Shown here: positions 54,014 through 62,917 of the stretch, piece by piece | How the letters are laid out: each line of letters begins with the position of its first letter | How positions within the stretch are numbered: the first letter of the stretch is position 1 | NCBI RefSeq assembly: GCF_000382405.1 | Contig: NZ_KB908265.1 | Coordinates: forward strand, 62,001-126,000 | Direction: 5' to 3' | Source: Mycobacterium sp. 141 | GTDB taxonomy: Bacteria > Actinomycetota > Actinomycetes > Mycobacteriales > Mycobacteriaceae | DNA: 64,000 bases | The notes under the pieces: generated by a model | The model's database searches: none | What the model saw: the letters and a program-made list of their open reading frames with translations, nothing else | What the model was told of the DNA's origin: nothing | Translations under genes and position numbers: made by a program

Positions 54014-56205
54014 TGGCCGGCGGCGAATTCCCGCAGCGACGCCACCTGCCCGGTAGCCAATGACGGGCGAACGGTTTCGCGGGCCGCCGCGACGTCTGCG
54101 GCGGTGACGTCGGCTGCGTCGATCGAGCGTCGCATCGCCGTCAGCGCCGCCTCCCGCAACAGCGCTGAGCAGTCGGCGGCACTGTAGCCGTCCAATTCGG
54201 TGGCCAGCGCGTCCAGATCGACGTCGGCGGCAAGTGGAATGGATTTTCCTGCGGTACGCAGGATTTCGCGGCGGGCATCGGCGTCGGGCGGTTCGACGAA
54301 CACCAGCCGCTCGAGCCGGCCCGGCCGCAGCAATGCGGGGTCGATGAGGTCGGGCCGGTTGGTCGCACCGAGCACGATGACATCGCGCAGCGGATCGATA
54401 CCGTCGAGCTCGGTCAGCAGCGCCGCCACCACGCGGTCGGTCACCCCGGAATCCACACTCTGTCCCCGCCGCGGTGCCAGCGCGTCGATCTCGTCGAGGA
54501 ACACCAGCGACGGCGCCGAATTGCGGGCCCGGGCGAACAGTTCACGGACGGCCTTCTCCGACGAGCCGACCCATTTGTCCATCAGCTCAGCACCTTTGAC
54601 GGCATGCACCGACAACCGGCCCGAGCTGGCCAGTGCCCGCACCAGAAACGTCTTGCCGCAGCCCGGCGGGCCGTACAGGAGCACGCCGCGCGGCGGCTGC
54701 ACACCCAGCCGCGCGAAGGTGTCGGGATGCTGCAGTGGCCACAGCACCGCTTCGGTCAGAGCCTGCTTGGTTTGAACCATGTCGCCGACGTCGTCGAGGG
54801 CGATCGATCCGACCGAGACCTCTTCGGACGCCGACCGTGACAACGGTCGGATCACCGTGAGCGCCCCAGTCAGATCCTCTTGTCCCAGTATCGGTTCCGC
54901 ACCGTCCGCACTGGCCCGCGCCGCGGCCCGCAGTGCCCCCTCACGTACCACGGCAACCAGGTCGGCGACCACGAAACCCGGTGTGCGGTCGGCGATATCG
55001 CCGAGATTCAAATCGACCGACGGCACGCCGCGCAGCAGCACCTCCAGCAGGGCCTTGCGGGTCGTGGCGTCGGGCAGGCTCAACCCGAGCTCACGGTCGC
55101 ACAGGTCCGGTTCGCGCAACCGCGGGTCGACGGACTCCGGCCGTGCCGAGGTGGCGATGAACGCCACACCGCGGGTGGCCACGGCGTTGCGCAGCTCGGT
55201 GAGGATCAGGGTGGCCACCGGATCGGCCGGCCGATCGGTGCTGGCCGGCAGCAACGCGTCGACGTCGGTGATCAACAACACGCCGCCGCCGTCGCGCACG
55301 GCCTGCACCGCGGCCGCCACCCGCTTGAGCCGGTCCTCGGGGTGCAGCGCACCAACCTCGGGCCCGTCCAACTCGACCAACCGCCGGGATACGCACACCA
55401 CTCGGACCATGGTGGCTTTGCCGACCCCTGCGGGTCCGGACACCAGCACACCGAGATTTGCTGTGGCACCCAGGGTTTCGAGCAGCTTGGGTTCATCGAG
55501 AGAAAGCTTGAGCCACTCGGCCAGTTTGGCCGCCTGGATGTGCTTGCCCTTCAGGTCGTCGAAGCTGACCGCCGCTTTGCCCCGCGCGGGGCTGACGGTG
55601 TGCCGGCCTGCCGACTCCGGGGCCGCGACGGTAACGGGGGTGACGGCCACGCCCTCACCCCACGACACCACTGAATTCGGTTGCACGCTCACCGGTCCGG
55701 AAGGGTCCACCCCGGTCACGGTCAGCAGTTCGGACGTCCAGGTGATGCCCACCGAGGAGGCCAGCGCGCCGGTGGCCGCCGACGTCGAGGTGCCGGGACC
55801 GAGGTCGCGGGGCAACAGCGACACCGTGTCACCGACCGTCATCACCTTGCCCAGCAAGGCCATCCGCAGGGTGGCCGACGAGATCGACTGGGTGGCCAGC
55901 TTCGACCCGGACACCGTCACCGAGCGGGCCCCGTACACCGTCACCGGGGAAACCATCACGGTGGCGTCCTCGCGCAGCCCGGCGTTGGACAGCGTGACGT
56001 CATCGAGCAGCGCGGTGCCGGTTGGGGTGCCGGACGGGGCGATCCCGGCCACCGCCGCGGTGGTGCGCGAACCGGTCAGCGCCACCGCATCCCACTCGCG
56101 CAGTCCGAGCGCGGCAAGGACTTCGGGGTGCAACCGCACCACACCGCGACGGGCGTCGAGCGCGGAGGTGTTCAGCCGGGCGGTCAGCTGTAGGTGGCTG
56201 GTCAC
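54010..56205 (-). CDS. Double AAA ATPase, CDC48-like (Rv0435c orthologue)
   Basis: 731 residues from GTG 56205, overlapping the pssA stop (GTGA). An N-terminal double-psi-barrel-like domain (about 1-190) precedes two AAA modules. D1 has a degenerate Walker A, GPAGVGKATM, and LITDVDALLP; D2 is canonical, GPPGCGKTFL, FLDEIDALAP, and SRH region GATNRPDLIDPALLRPGR. Length and neighbours fit Rv0435c. It probably remodels protein complexes; no target is established. Confidence 0.9.
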   Translation of the reverse strand: MTSHLQLTARLNTSALDARRGVVRLHPEVLAALGLREWDAVALTGSRTTAAVAGIAPSGTPTGTALLDDVTLSNAGLREDATVMVSPVTVYGARSVTVSGSKLATQSISSATLRMALLGKVMTVGDTVSLLPRDLGPGTSTSAATGALASSVGITWTSELLTVTGVDPSGPVSVQPNSVVSWGEGVAVTPVTVAAPESAGRHTVSPARGKAAVSFDDLKGKHIQAAKLAEWLKLSLDEPKLLETLGATANLGVLVSGPAGVGKATMVRVVCVSRRLVELDGPEVGALHPEDRLKRVAAAVQAVRDGGGVLLITDVDALLPASTDRPADPVATLILTELRNAVATRGVAFIATSARPESVDPRLREPDLCDRELGLSLPDATTRKALLEVLLRGVPSVDLNLGDIADRTPGFVVADLVAVVREGALRAAARASADGAEPILGQEDLTGALTVIRPLSRSASEEVSVGSIALDDVGDMVQTKQALTEAVLWPLQHPDTFARLGVQPPRGVLLYGPPGCGKTFLVRALASSGRLSVHAVKGAELMDKWVGSSEKAVRELFARARNSAPSLVFLDEIDALAPRRGQSVDSGVTDRVVAALLTELDGIDPLRDVIVLGATNRPDLIDPALLRPGRLERLVFVEPPDADARREILRTAGKSIPLAADVDLDALATELDGYSAADCSALLREAALTAMRRSIDAADVTAADVAAARETVRPSLATGQVASLREFAAGH

Positions 56206-57062
56206 CTCGGAGGCTTCCGCAGCCCCAGACGTGCCATCGAGCGCCGGTGCGGCTGGGCCCGGCGGATGGCCCGCCGCTGGGCGCGGCGCTGCCGAGGCTT
56301 GTCGTCCCACGATTCCGGATGGGCGGCCACCCAGTGTTTGGTGCGTACCGCAAACGGGATGTGGATCGTGTAAGCCACGATGATCACCAGGATCACGATG
56401 TAGCCGTAGAACACCGAGGCCGCCACCCCGATCGCCACCAGTACCAGCAACGGCGCGACCATGTTCGGCGGCACCGTGAAGGTGTGCACTTTGCGCATCG
56501 GAATGCGGCTCACGACCAGCAGCGAGATACCGATCATCCAGACGATCACCACCCACTCCGCGGCCACGCTGTCCCACCAGGCGCCCGGGAACTGCATCTT
56601 GGCTGCCAGCGGGCCGATCGCACCGATTGCGCCCGCCGGGGCGGGCATGCCGACGAAGTACTCCTTCTCGTAGGCGGGCTGGGCCACGTCGAGCAGGGCG
56701 TTGAACCGCGCCAGCCGCAGCACTATGCACACCGCGTACAACAGCACGACGATCCAGCCCTGCTGGGAGTGCGACAGCAGCGTCGCGTACACGATGAACG
56801 CCGGTGCCACACCGAAGTTCACCGCGTCGGCCAGCGAGTCGATCTCCTCGCCCATCTTGGAGGTGGCCTTGAGCATGCGGGCCACCCGACCGTCGAGGGC
56901 GTCGAGGATCGCCGCGGTCGCCAAGAAAGCCATGGCCTCCGTCGGCAGACCGTCCAGGGCCATCTTGACCGAGGTCATGCCCAGGCAGATGGCCGCGACG
57001 GTCAGGGTGCTCGGCAGTATCCGGACCGGCATCGCGCGCGGTTTGATACGGGCTCTGATCAT
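56202..57062 (-). CDS. pssA: CDP-diacylglycerol-serine O-phosphatidyltransferase
   Basis: 286 residues from ATG 57062. The CDP-alcohol phosphatidyltransferase motif is complete: DALDGRVAR, then G and two Asp in GEEIDSLAD. About eight membrane segments. It makes phosphatidylserine from CDP-diacylglycerol and serine, which Psd (next gene upstream, 13 bases away) decarboxylates to phosphatidylethanolamine. Confidence 0.93.
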   Translation of the reverse strand: MIRARIKPRAMPVRILPSTLTVAAICLGMTSVKMALDGLPTEAMAFLATAAILDALDGRVARMLKATSKMGEEIDSLADAVNFGVAPAFIVYATLLSHSQQGWIVVLLYAVCIVLRLARFNALLDVAQPAYEKEYFVGMPAPAGAIGAIGPLAAKMQFPGAWWDSVAAEWVVIVWMIGISLLVVSRIPMRKVHTFTVPPNMVAPLLVLVAIGVAASVFYGYIVILVIIVAYTIHIPFAVRTKHWVAAHPESWDDKPRQRRAQRRAIRRAQPHRRSMARLGLRKPPR

Positions 57063-57075
57063 GCCAAACCCGCGA

Positions 57076-57774
57076 TCACGCCAGCTCCGCCAATACGGTT
57101 TCCCCGGCCAACGCCCGCTGGCCCTGGCTGACAAGCAGTTTTGAGCCCTCGGGCAGGTAGGTGTCCAGGCGCGAGCCGAACCGGATCAGTCCGTAGGTTT
57201 CTCCGATGGCGAGTTTGTCGCCGACCCGCGCATCGCACACGATCCGGCGGGCGATCAGACCGGCGATCTGCACCGCGATCACCTGAACGCCGTCGGGCGT
57301 GCGGATGACGACGCTGTTGCGCTCGTTGTCTTCGCTGGCGGCTTCCATCTCCGCGGAGTGGAACCGGCCCGGACGGTGCTGCACGGCCACCACCTCACCG
57401 CCAATGGGGGCGCGCTGCACGTGTGCGTCGAGCACCGACAGAAAGATACTGACCCTCGGTAGCGGGGTTTCCGGCAAACCCAACTCGGCCGGTGGCACGG
57501 CGTCCTGGATCAGGCACACCAGCCCGTCGGCCGGTGAGACCACCACGCCCGGCCGGGTCGGCGGCACCCGGGGCGGATGCCGGAAGAAGGCGGCATTCGC
57601 GCCGGCGGCGAGCAGGCCGGCACGCCGTATCCAGCGGTGGTTGCGTCCGATCGCGGCGACCGCGAGGCTCGCGCCGACGAACGGCAGACCCGCGGAATGC
57701 ATGGGCGGAACGCTGGATCGCACCAGCGCAGCAAGGCGTTCTGGACCGGATTGGAGGTCGGGGCGTCTGGCCAT
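57076..57774 (-). CDS. psd: Phosphatidylserine decarboxylase proenzyme
   Basis: 232 residues, the short actinobacterial type. Conserved [19 protein letters not shown] (after HV, the catalytic His region) and the C-terminal [15 protein letters not shown], where the GS pair is the self-cleavage site that yields the pyruvoyl group. Membrane-associated; forms phosphatidylethanolamine. Confidence 0.93.
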   Translation of the reverse strand: MARRPDLQSGPERLAALVRSSVPPMHSAGLPFVGASLAVAAIGRNHRWIRRAGLLAAGANAAFFRHPPRVPPTRPGVVVSPADGLVCLIQDAVPPAELGLPETPLPRVSIFLSVLDAHVQRAPIGGEVVAVQHRPGRFHSAEMEAASEDNERNSVVIRTPDGVQVIAVQIAGLIARRIVCDARVGDKLAIGETYGLIRFGSRLDTYLPEGSKLLVSQGQRALAGETVLAELA

Positions 57775-57798
57775 CGGGAGGATTCTACGTGCGCCGGG

Positions 57799-58986
57799 TT
57801 ATCTGAGGTCCCAGACCGGAACCGGTGCTCCGGCGGCCAGTTCGGTGACGTCCTCGTCGATCTGCAGCAGACAGTTCGCCGAGGCCAGCCAACGCAGGTG
57901 GTGTGACCCTGCAGGCCCGTAGCCGGTGACGGTGTCGCCGGTCAGCACGCCGCGGCGGAACTGCCGTTTTCCGCGCGGCGAGGTCAGATCCTCGCTGAGG
58001 AACGCGGCGCGTCGCGGGCGGTCCGGCCGGGGATGGCCCATCGCCGCGCGCAGCGGGCCGCGGATGAACACCTCGAAGGACACCAGGGCGCTCACCGGGT
58101 TGCCGGGCAACGTGACGACAGGGGTGCCGTCGATCGTGCCCGAGCCCTGCGGCATGCCGGGCTGCATGGCCACCTTCACGAACTCGACCTGTTCGGACAG
58201 AGCATCTTTGACCACCTCGTAAGCTCCGGCGCTGACTCCGCCGGTGGTGATGATCAGATCGACCTCGGCGGCATGCGCGGTCAGGGTGGCGCGGAAAGTT
58301 TCGACGTCGTCGACGGACATGGGCGCGACGGTCACCTCGGCGCCGGCGTCGCGGACCGCCGCAGCCAGCATCACCGCGTTCGATTCGTAGATCTGGCCGG
58401 GCAGCAGCGGGATACCGGGCGCCACCAGCTCGGTGCCGGTCGACATCACCAGGACCCGCTGCCGCGGAACCACGAGCAGGTCGGGTAGCCCCAGTGCGGC
58501 GGCTAGACCGAGTACCGCGGGGGTGACCACCTGCCCGTTCCGCAGGACTGTGGCGCCTGCCATGACGTCCTCACCGGCGATGCGGATGTGCTGCCCGGGC
58601 CGCGCCGAGGCCCGGACGGTCACAGTGTCGGTGGCGCCGTCGGTGGCCTCCACCGGGACCACCGCGGTGGCGCCGGACGGCACCGGTGCGCCGGTCATGA
58701 TCCGGTGGGCGGTACCGGGTTTGAGCGTCAGCGGATCGGTGCGACCGGCCGGGATGTCCTCGTCGACCGGCAGTCGCACCGGGTGCTCGGCGGTGGCATC
58801 GACCAGGTCGGTGGCGACGACGGCGTAGCCGTCCATGGCGGAGTTGTCGAAGCCGGGCAGTGACAACGGCGCGACGACATCGGCGGCCAATACCAGGCCC
58901 AGCGTGTCCGCGAGCGGTAGTTGTTGCGGCGCACGGGTTTTGAACAGGCCGGCGATGATGCTCTGATGTTCTTCGACGCTGCGCAC
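57799..58986 (-). CDS. moeA: Molybdopterin molybdenumtransferase
   Basis: 395 residues from GTG 58986, which gives the usual MoeA start (RSVEEHQSII). Domains: MoeA_N with FDNSAMDGYAV and DIPAGR, GTAHRIMTGAPVP; MoCF_biosynth with VLVMSTGTELV and ITTGGVSAGAYEVV; C-terminal MoeA_C. Inserts molybdate into adenylylated molybdopterin. Position after psd fits moeA2 of M. tuberculosis (Rv0438c). Confidence 0.92.
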   Translation of the reverse strand: MRSVEEHQSIIAGLFKTRAPQQLPLADTLGLVLAADVVAPLSLPGFDNSAMDGYAVVATDLVDATAEHPVRLPVDEDIPAGRTDPLTLKPGTAHRIMTGAPVPSGATAVVPVEATDGATDTVTVRASARPGQHIRIAGEDVMAGATVLRNGQVVTPAVLGLAAALGLPDLLVVPRQRVLVMSTGTELVAPGIPLLPGQIYESNAVMLAAAVRDAGAEVTVAPMSVDDVETFRATLTAHAAEVDLIITTGGVSAGAYEVVKDALSEQVEFVKVAMQPGMPQGSGTIDGTPVVTLPGNPVSALVSFEVFIRGPLRAAMGHPRPDRPRRAAFLSEDLTSPRGKRQFRRGVLTGDTVTGYGPAGSHHLRWLASANCLLQIDEDVTELAAGAPVPVWDLR

Positions 58987-59009
58987 GGCTAACACGATAC
59001 TTTCGTCGC

Positions 59010-60434
59010 CTACGGCCGCGCCCGAGCCTGGTGGTGATGGAATCGTCGTCGACGGACCTTCAGCGAACTCCATTCTCCGAGAGAGACACCCGCCGCGAGC
59101 GCAGTGCTGATCGCCAATGCGCCCAGGACCGAGGAGAACCCCACGTAACTCTGCTCGTTCAGAATCGCGTAGATGCCGTGGAGCAGGGACAGGCCCGGCA
59201 GCAGCGGAGTGATACCCGAAATCGATACGAGCAGCGGCGGGGCGAGGTGGCGGCGCTCCATCAGTTGCCCGACCAGGCCGACCGGAACTGCGGCGATGAA
59301 CGACGATGTCACGGGACCCAATCCGATGCTCAGCCCGAGCAGATAACCGACGATGGCGGTGGCGCCACCGAACGCCGCGGCCACCGCTGCCTTGCGTTCG
59401 GCGTAGCAGGCCAGGGCGAACGCTGCCGCACTGGCCGCGCCGAATGCCACCCGCACGGGTATTTCGGCCAGCGCGGGCGGTGCGGTCGCGCCGATGTCGA
59501 TGGCCGGCGCCCCGAAGCGGTTGGCGAGGTGCAACACCAAGGCCACCCCGGCGATCGTCGCGGCGGTCAGCATGAGCAACTCGAAGAAGCGACCCGCGGC
59601 GGTGACGGGAGCACCGGCGATGACGTCGCCGACCGAACCCACCAGCGACAGGCCCGCGAGGATCACCACCAAGCCGGCCGCGATGGCCACAGTCGGTTCA
59701 AACGGCACGCCTTTCTTGAGGCACAGCCAGAAGATCGCCAGCGGTGGCGCGGTCGCGATCACCCCGCCGATCGCGTACTGGAAGAAGAACGGGAGCCCCT
59801 GCTTGTTCAGGCGGCGGTTGACGCGGTCGATCAGCATGGTGCTCAACGCACTGACCAGACAGACCAGCAGGCTGCCACCCAAGGTTCCCGCGGTCGCGAA
59901 TGCCAGTGCGCCCCACGCGAAGGTCGCGACCCAGCGCTTGTAGGGATGTGGGGCGGTGATGATGGCGTCCAGCTCGGCGTGCGCATCTGCTGGGCTCAAC
60001 TTCTGCGCGGTGATGCGCCGGATCAGCCGGCCGAGGGCTGCCAGCCGACTGAAGTCCATGGACCTGGAGTGGACGATGTGCATCGAGCTGGCCGGCGGCA
60101 GCGCGGGCCCGCGGTACACCGCGATGTGTATCGCCGTGTTGATGACATCGACTTCGCAGTGCTCGATCCCGTACGCGGACACGACTTTGATGACTTGGTG
60201 CCCAGTGGCAACCGCCGGGGTCCCCGACGCCATCAGGACGGATCCGAGGGTGCCCGCGAGGTCGAGCACCGCGCCGACGCGCGCATCGTAGAAGTCGTCG
60301 GGTGCTTTCCGGTCGGGTTTGATCAGGGGGAAGCTGTCGGTCGGTGCCTCGGTCTCCCGGACGATCCGGCTCAAGATTCTGCGTTGACGAGCCCGCCGCT
60401 GAGGCTGGCCCGCAGGATCACCGGTCAACGGCAA
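59010..60434 (-). CDS. ThrE-type threonine/serine exporter
   Basis: 474 residues (TTG start, uncertain). N-terminal ThrE domain with ALGRLIRRITAQKLSPADAHAEL preceded by HIVHSRSMDFSRL and about ten membrane segments in two groups (ThrE and ThrE_2 domains). Exports threonine, serine or small peptides in Corynebacterium. In M. tuberculosis a ThrE homologue (Rv3737) is elsewhere, so this position between moeA and the SDR differs from that genome. Confidence 0.85.
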   Translation of the reverse strand: MPLTGDPAGQPQRRARQRRILSRIVRETEAPTDSFPLIKPDRKAPDDFYDARVGAVLDLAGTLGSVLMASGTPAVATGHQVIKVVSAYGIEHCEVDVINTAIHIAVYRGPALPPASSMHIVHSRSMDFSRLAALGRLIRRITAQKLSPADAHAELDAIITAPHPYKRWVATFAWGALAFATAGTLGGSLLVCLVSALSTMLIDRVNRRLNKQGLPFFFQYAIGGVIATAPPLAIFWLCLKKGVPFEPTVAIAAGLVVILAGLSLVGSVGDVIAGAPVTAAGRFFELLMLTAATIAGVALVLHLANRFGAPAIDIGATAPPALAEIPVRVAFGAASAAAFALACYAERKAAVAAAFGGATAIVGYLLGLSIGLGPVTSSFIAAVPVGLVGQLMERRHLAPPLLVSISGITPLLPGLSLLHGIYAILNEQSYVGFSSVLGALAISTALAAGVSLGEWSSLKVRRRRFHHHQARARP

Positions 60435-60471
60435 GCGCTCCTTTTCGGTACATATGGGTCGCCCGCCGCAG

Positions 60472-61395
60472 CTACACCGGGTAGCTCACGCCGGTCAGCT
60501 CCTCCGACACCGTCCACAACCGGCGCTGCAGGTCGACATCGTGCGACTGCTTGCTGGACTGGACGAGCTTCGGGTAGCCGCGCAGCTCGCGGAATCCGTC
60601 CGGGCCGTAGTACTGGCCGCCGCGCACCGCCGGATCGGTCGCCGCCCGCAGTGTGGCCAGGGCTCCCTTGAGTGCACTGTTGGTGACCAGAGCCGTGAGT
60701 TGGCTGACACCCGGTAGCCCGGCGCCGGGAATGTGCCGCGTGAGTTCGGTGTCGGAGATCCCCGGGTGGGCGGCCACGGCGATGGTGGGCTCGTTCTTCG
60801 CGGCGAGCCGCCGCTGCAGTTCGTAGGTGAACAGCAGATTCGACAGCTTGGACTGCCCGTAGGCGGCCACCCGGTTGTAGCTGTGTTCCCACTGCAGGTC
60901 ATCGAAGTGGATAGCGGCCTGAATGCGGTGGGCGATGCTGGCGACCGCGACGACGCGCGAGCCGTCGACCGGCAGCAGATGGTCCAGCAGCAGCCCCGTC
61001 AGAGCGAACGCGCCCAGATGGTTGGTGCCGAACTGCAGCTCGAAGCCGTCGACGGTGGTCTGCTTCGGGGGGTACATCACGCCGGCGTTGTTGATCAACA
61101 GATCGATACGCGGATATGCGGCCCGCAGTTCGTCGGCGGCAGTGCGCACCGAGTCCAGCGAGCCCACGTCCAGCTGCTGCACCTTGAGGTCGGCTTTGGG
61201 AGTTGACGCGGTGATACGGTCGACGGCTTCGCGGCCCTTGTCCAGGTTGCGCACCGCGATCACCACGTGCGCGCCCTTGCCGGCCAGCACGCGCGCGGTT
61301 TCATAACCCAGGCCGGTGTTGGAGCCGGTGACGATGGCAATTCGGCCCGACTGGTCGCCGACGTCGGCCTCGGTCCACTTCGCGGTGGCGCTCAT
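60472..61395 (-). CDS. Short-chain dehydrogenase/reductase (Rv0439c-like)
   Basis: 307 residues. TGSNTGLGYETARVLAGKGA (NADP site), NNAGVMYPP, VASIAHR (Ser), YGQSKLSNLLFTYEL (Tyr, Lys). It belongs to the retinol-dehydrogenase/oxidoreductase-like SDR group often annotated in this locus. Substrate unknown. Confidence 0.88.
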   Translation of the reverse strand: MSATAKWTEADVGDQSGRIAIVTGSNTGLGYETARVLAGKGAHVVIAVRNLDKGREAVDRITASTPKADLKVQQLDVGSLDSVRTAADELRAAYPRIDLLINNAGVMYPPKQTTVDGFELQFGTNHLGAFALTGLLLDHLLPVDGSRVVAVASIAHRIQAAIHFDDLQWEHSYNRVAAYGQSKLSNLLFTYELQRRLAAKNEPTIAVAAHPGISDTELTRHIPGAGLPGVSQLTALVTNSALKGALATLRAATDPAVRGGQYYGPDGFRELRGYPKLVQSSKQSHDVDLQRRLWTVSEELTGVSYPV

Positions 61396-61439
61396 GAGTA
61401 AAACTCTACGGGTGCGCGCGGGCCCCTACACTGCCTCGA

Positions 61440-62012
61440 TCACGGATACCCGCGAGCCGGACCGCAGCGCGTGTCGATGTGGATGTGGCGTGCGATGAAC
61501 CGGCCGTTGTCGGCGACTGCTGCGATGCCCGCCCGAGCCAGAGAGTTCCCGTCGGGTAGGCCCGCGTAGTACAGGCCGGGGATCACGCCGAGAATTCCGC
61601 CTTGCTGCAGCGGGACGCCGTTCTCATCGAGCACATGGCTGGGCAGGATCCGGTAGTCCGGCGCGAACCCGGTGCACCACAGGATGGTTGAGATGCCGTG
61701 GCGCGCAAGGTCGAGTTGGGTGTCGAAGCCGCGGTCGCGTAGGCCGGCGTCGATCTTGTCGATCACCGCTCGGAACGAGAGGGCGAATTCTTCGGCGATG
61801 TCGACGCCGTTCTCGGCGAGGGTGCCGAGGTTGAGTTCGGCCCCGCCGTCTTTGACACCGCTCACGGGCAGGCCGGGCAACTTCGTGGCGTCGGAATCGC
61901 TTCCTGCCGTGACGAAGTCGTCATACAGCGAGAACACGTACATCCATTCGTGGATGCTGCGACCACGGTAGTTACGGGGCCACGCGCGGTGCCGTCCGAC
62001 GGACAGGAAGAC
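61440..62012 (-). pseudogene. C-terminal half of a flavin monooxygenase, 5'-truncated
   Basis: The reading from about 62012 starts inside the protein (VFLSVGRHRAWPRNYRGRS, the end of an NADPH domain) and runs to the normal C-terminus with ISTILWCTGFAPDYRILPSH and PGLYYAGLPDGNSLARAGIA. The FAD-binding N-terminal half and start are missing; upstream residues come from an antisense reading of the MerR fragment. Not functional. Confidence 0.75.
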
Positions 62013-62013
62013 G

Positions 62014-62385
62014 CGACGTCGGTTCGGGCTGGCCGAATCGGCGTTGCGGTACTGGGAAGCGCGGGGACTGTTGCGCCCCGCCCAGCGCCGTTCGAACTGG
62101 CGTCGGTACGGGCCCGAGGAACTACACCGGATCGGGTTGATCCAGATGTGGCGGGAAACCGGCCTGATGAGCCTCGACGGGATCACGACGGTCCTCACCG
62201 CGGGTAGCCACGACTGGCGTCAAGCCGTGCTCGACCGCCTTGTGGTGATCGAGCGCCAGCAGGATCGGCTGACGAAAGCCAAGGCCCACCTTGAGCACCT
62301 GTTGACGTGCCCGGACGAGAATCCGGCCGAAGACTGCCCGTACCTACGGGCAATGTCGGCTGAACAATCTTCTGGTCCTGCCTGA
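62014..62385 (+). pseudogene. MerR-family regulator lacking its first residues
   Basis: From RRFGLAESALRYWEARGLLRP the sequence is a MerR winged helix (RRYGPEELHRIGLIQMWRE) followed by a coiled-coil dimer helix and a Cys-containing C-terminus (TCPDENPAEDCPYL). In frame upstream there is no ATG or GTG before a TAG at 61969; only an internal TTG at 62044 could start it, losing recognition residues. Joined at about 62013 to the truncated monooxygenase. Confidence 0.65.
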
Positions 62386-62410
62386 GCACCGAGTCGGGCA
62401 TGCTCGACTC

Positions 62411-62917
62411 ATGGACCGCTCTGTAGCGCTGATCGATCCGGCACACCCGCCGAGCCGCAAGGCGCCGCTGGTATGGGCCCTGGGCGCGGCCATCCCGTGG
62501 ATGGTGCTGGTGCCGGCCCAGTTGATCTGGCTGCTGGTGGACCGCCGGATGATGTGGCTGCACGGCGCGGTGGCCGCGTGCAGCGTGGCGGCGATCGTGC
62601 TTTTCGTGGTGGTCGTGCCACTGTGGCGGTTCCGCGTGCACCGCTGGGATGTGCAGGTCGATTCCGCTACCCCGGCGGTCTATACCCGGTCGGGTTGGCT
62701 GGTGCAGGAACGTCGCATCGCGCCGATCTCCCGGGTGCAGACCGTCGACACCCATCGTGGGCCGCTGGACCGACTGTTCGGCCTGGCCAACGTGACGGTG
62801 ACGACGGCGTCGTCGGCTGGAGCGGTGCGGATTGTGGCGCTCGACGCCGATGTCGCCGACCGCATCGTCGCCCGGCTGACCGACGTGGCCGCGATCGGCG
62901 AACAGGACGCCACGTGA
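62411..62917 (+). CDS. PH-domain (YdbS-like, bPH2) membrane protein
   Basis: 168 residues. Two hydrophobic segments near residues 25-75 followed by a bPH2 (DUF304) domain: VYTRSGWLVQERRIAPISRV then QTVDTHRGPLDRLFGLANVTV, as in YdbS/YdbT pairs. The stop overlaps the next start (GTGA), the usual coupling of the two. Confidence 0.85.
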   Translation: MDRSVALIDPAHPPSRKAPLVWALGAAIPWMVLVPAQLIWLLVDRRMMWLHGAVAACSVAAIVLFVVVVPLWRFRVHRWDVQVDSATPAVYTRSGWLVQERRIAPISRVQTVDTHRGPLDRLFGLANVTVTTASSAGAVRIVALDADVADRIVARLTDVAAIGEQDAT

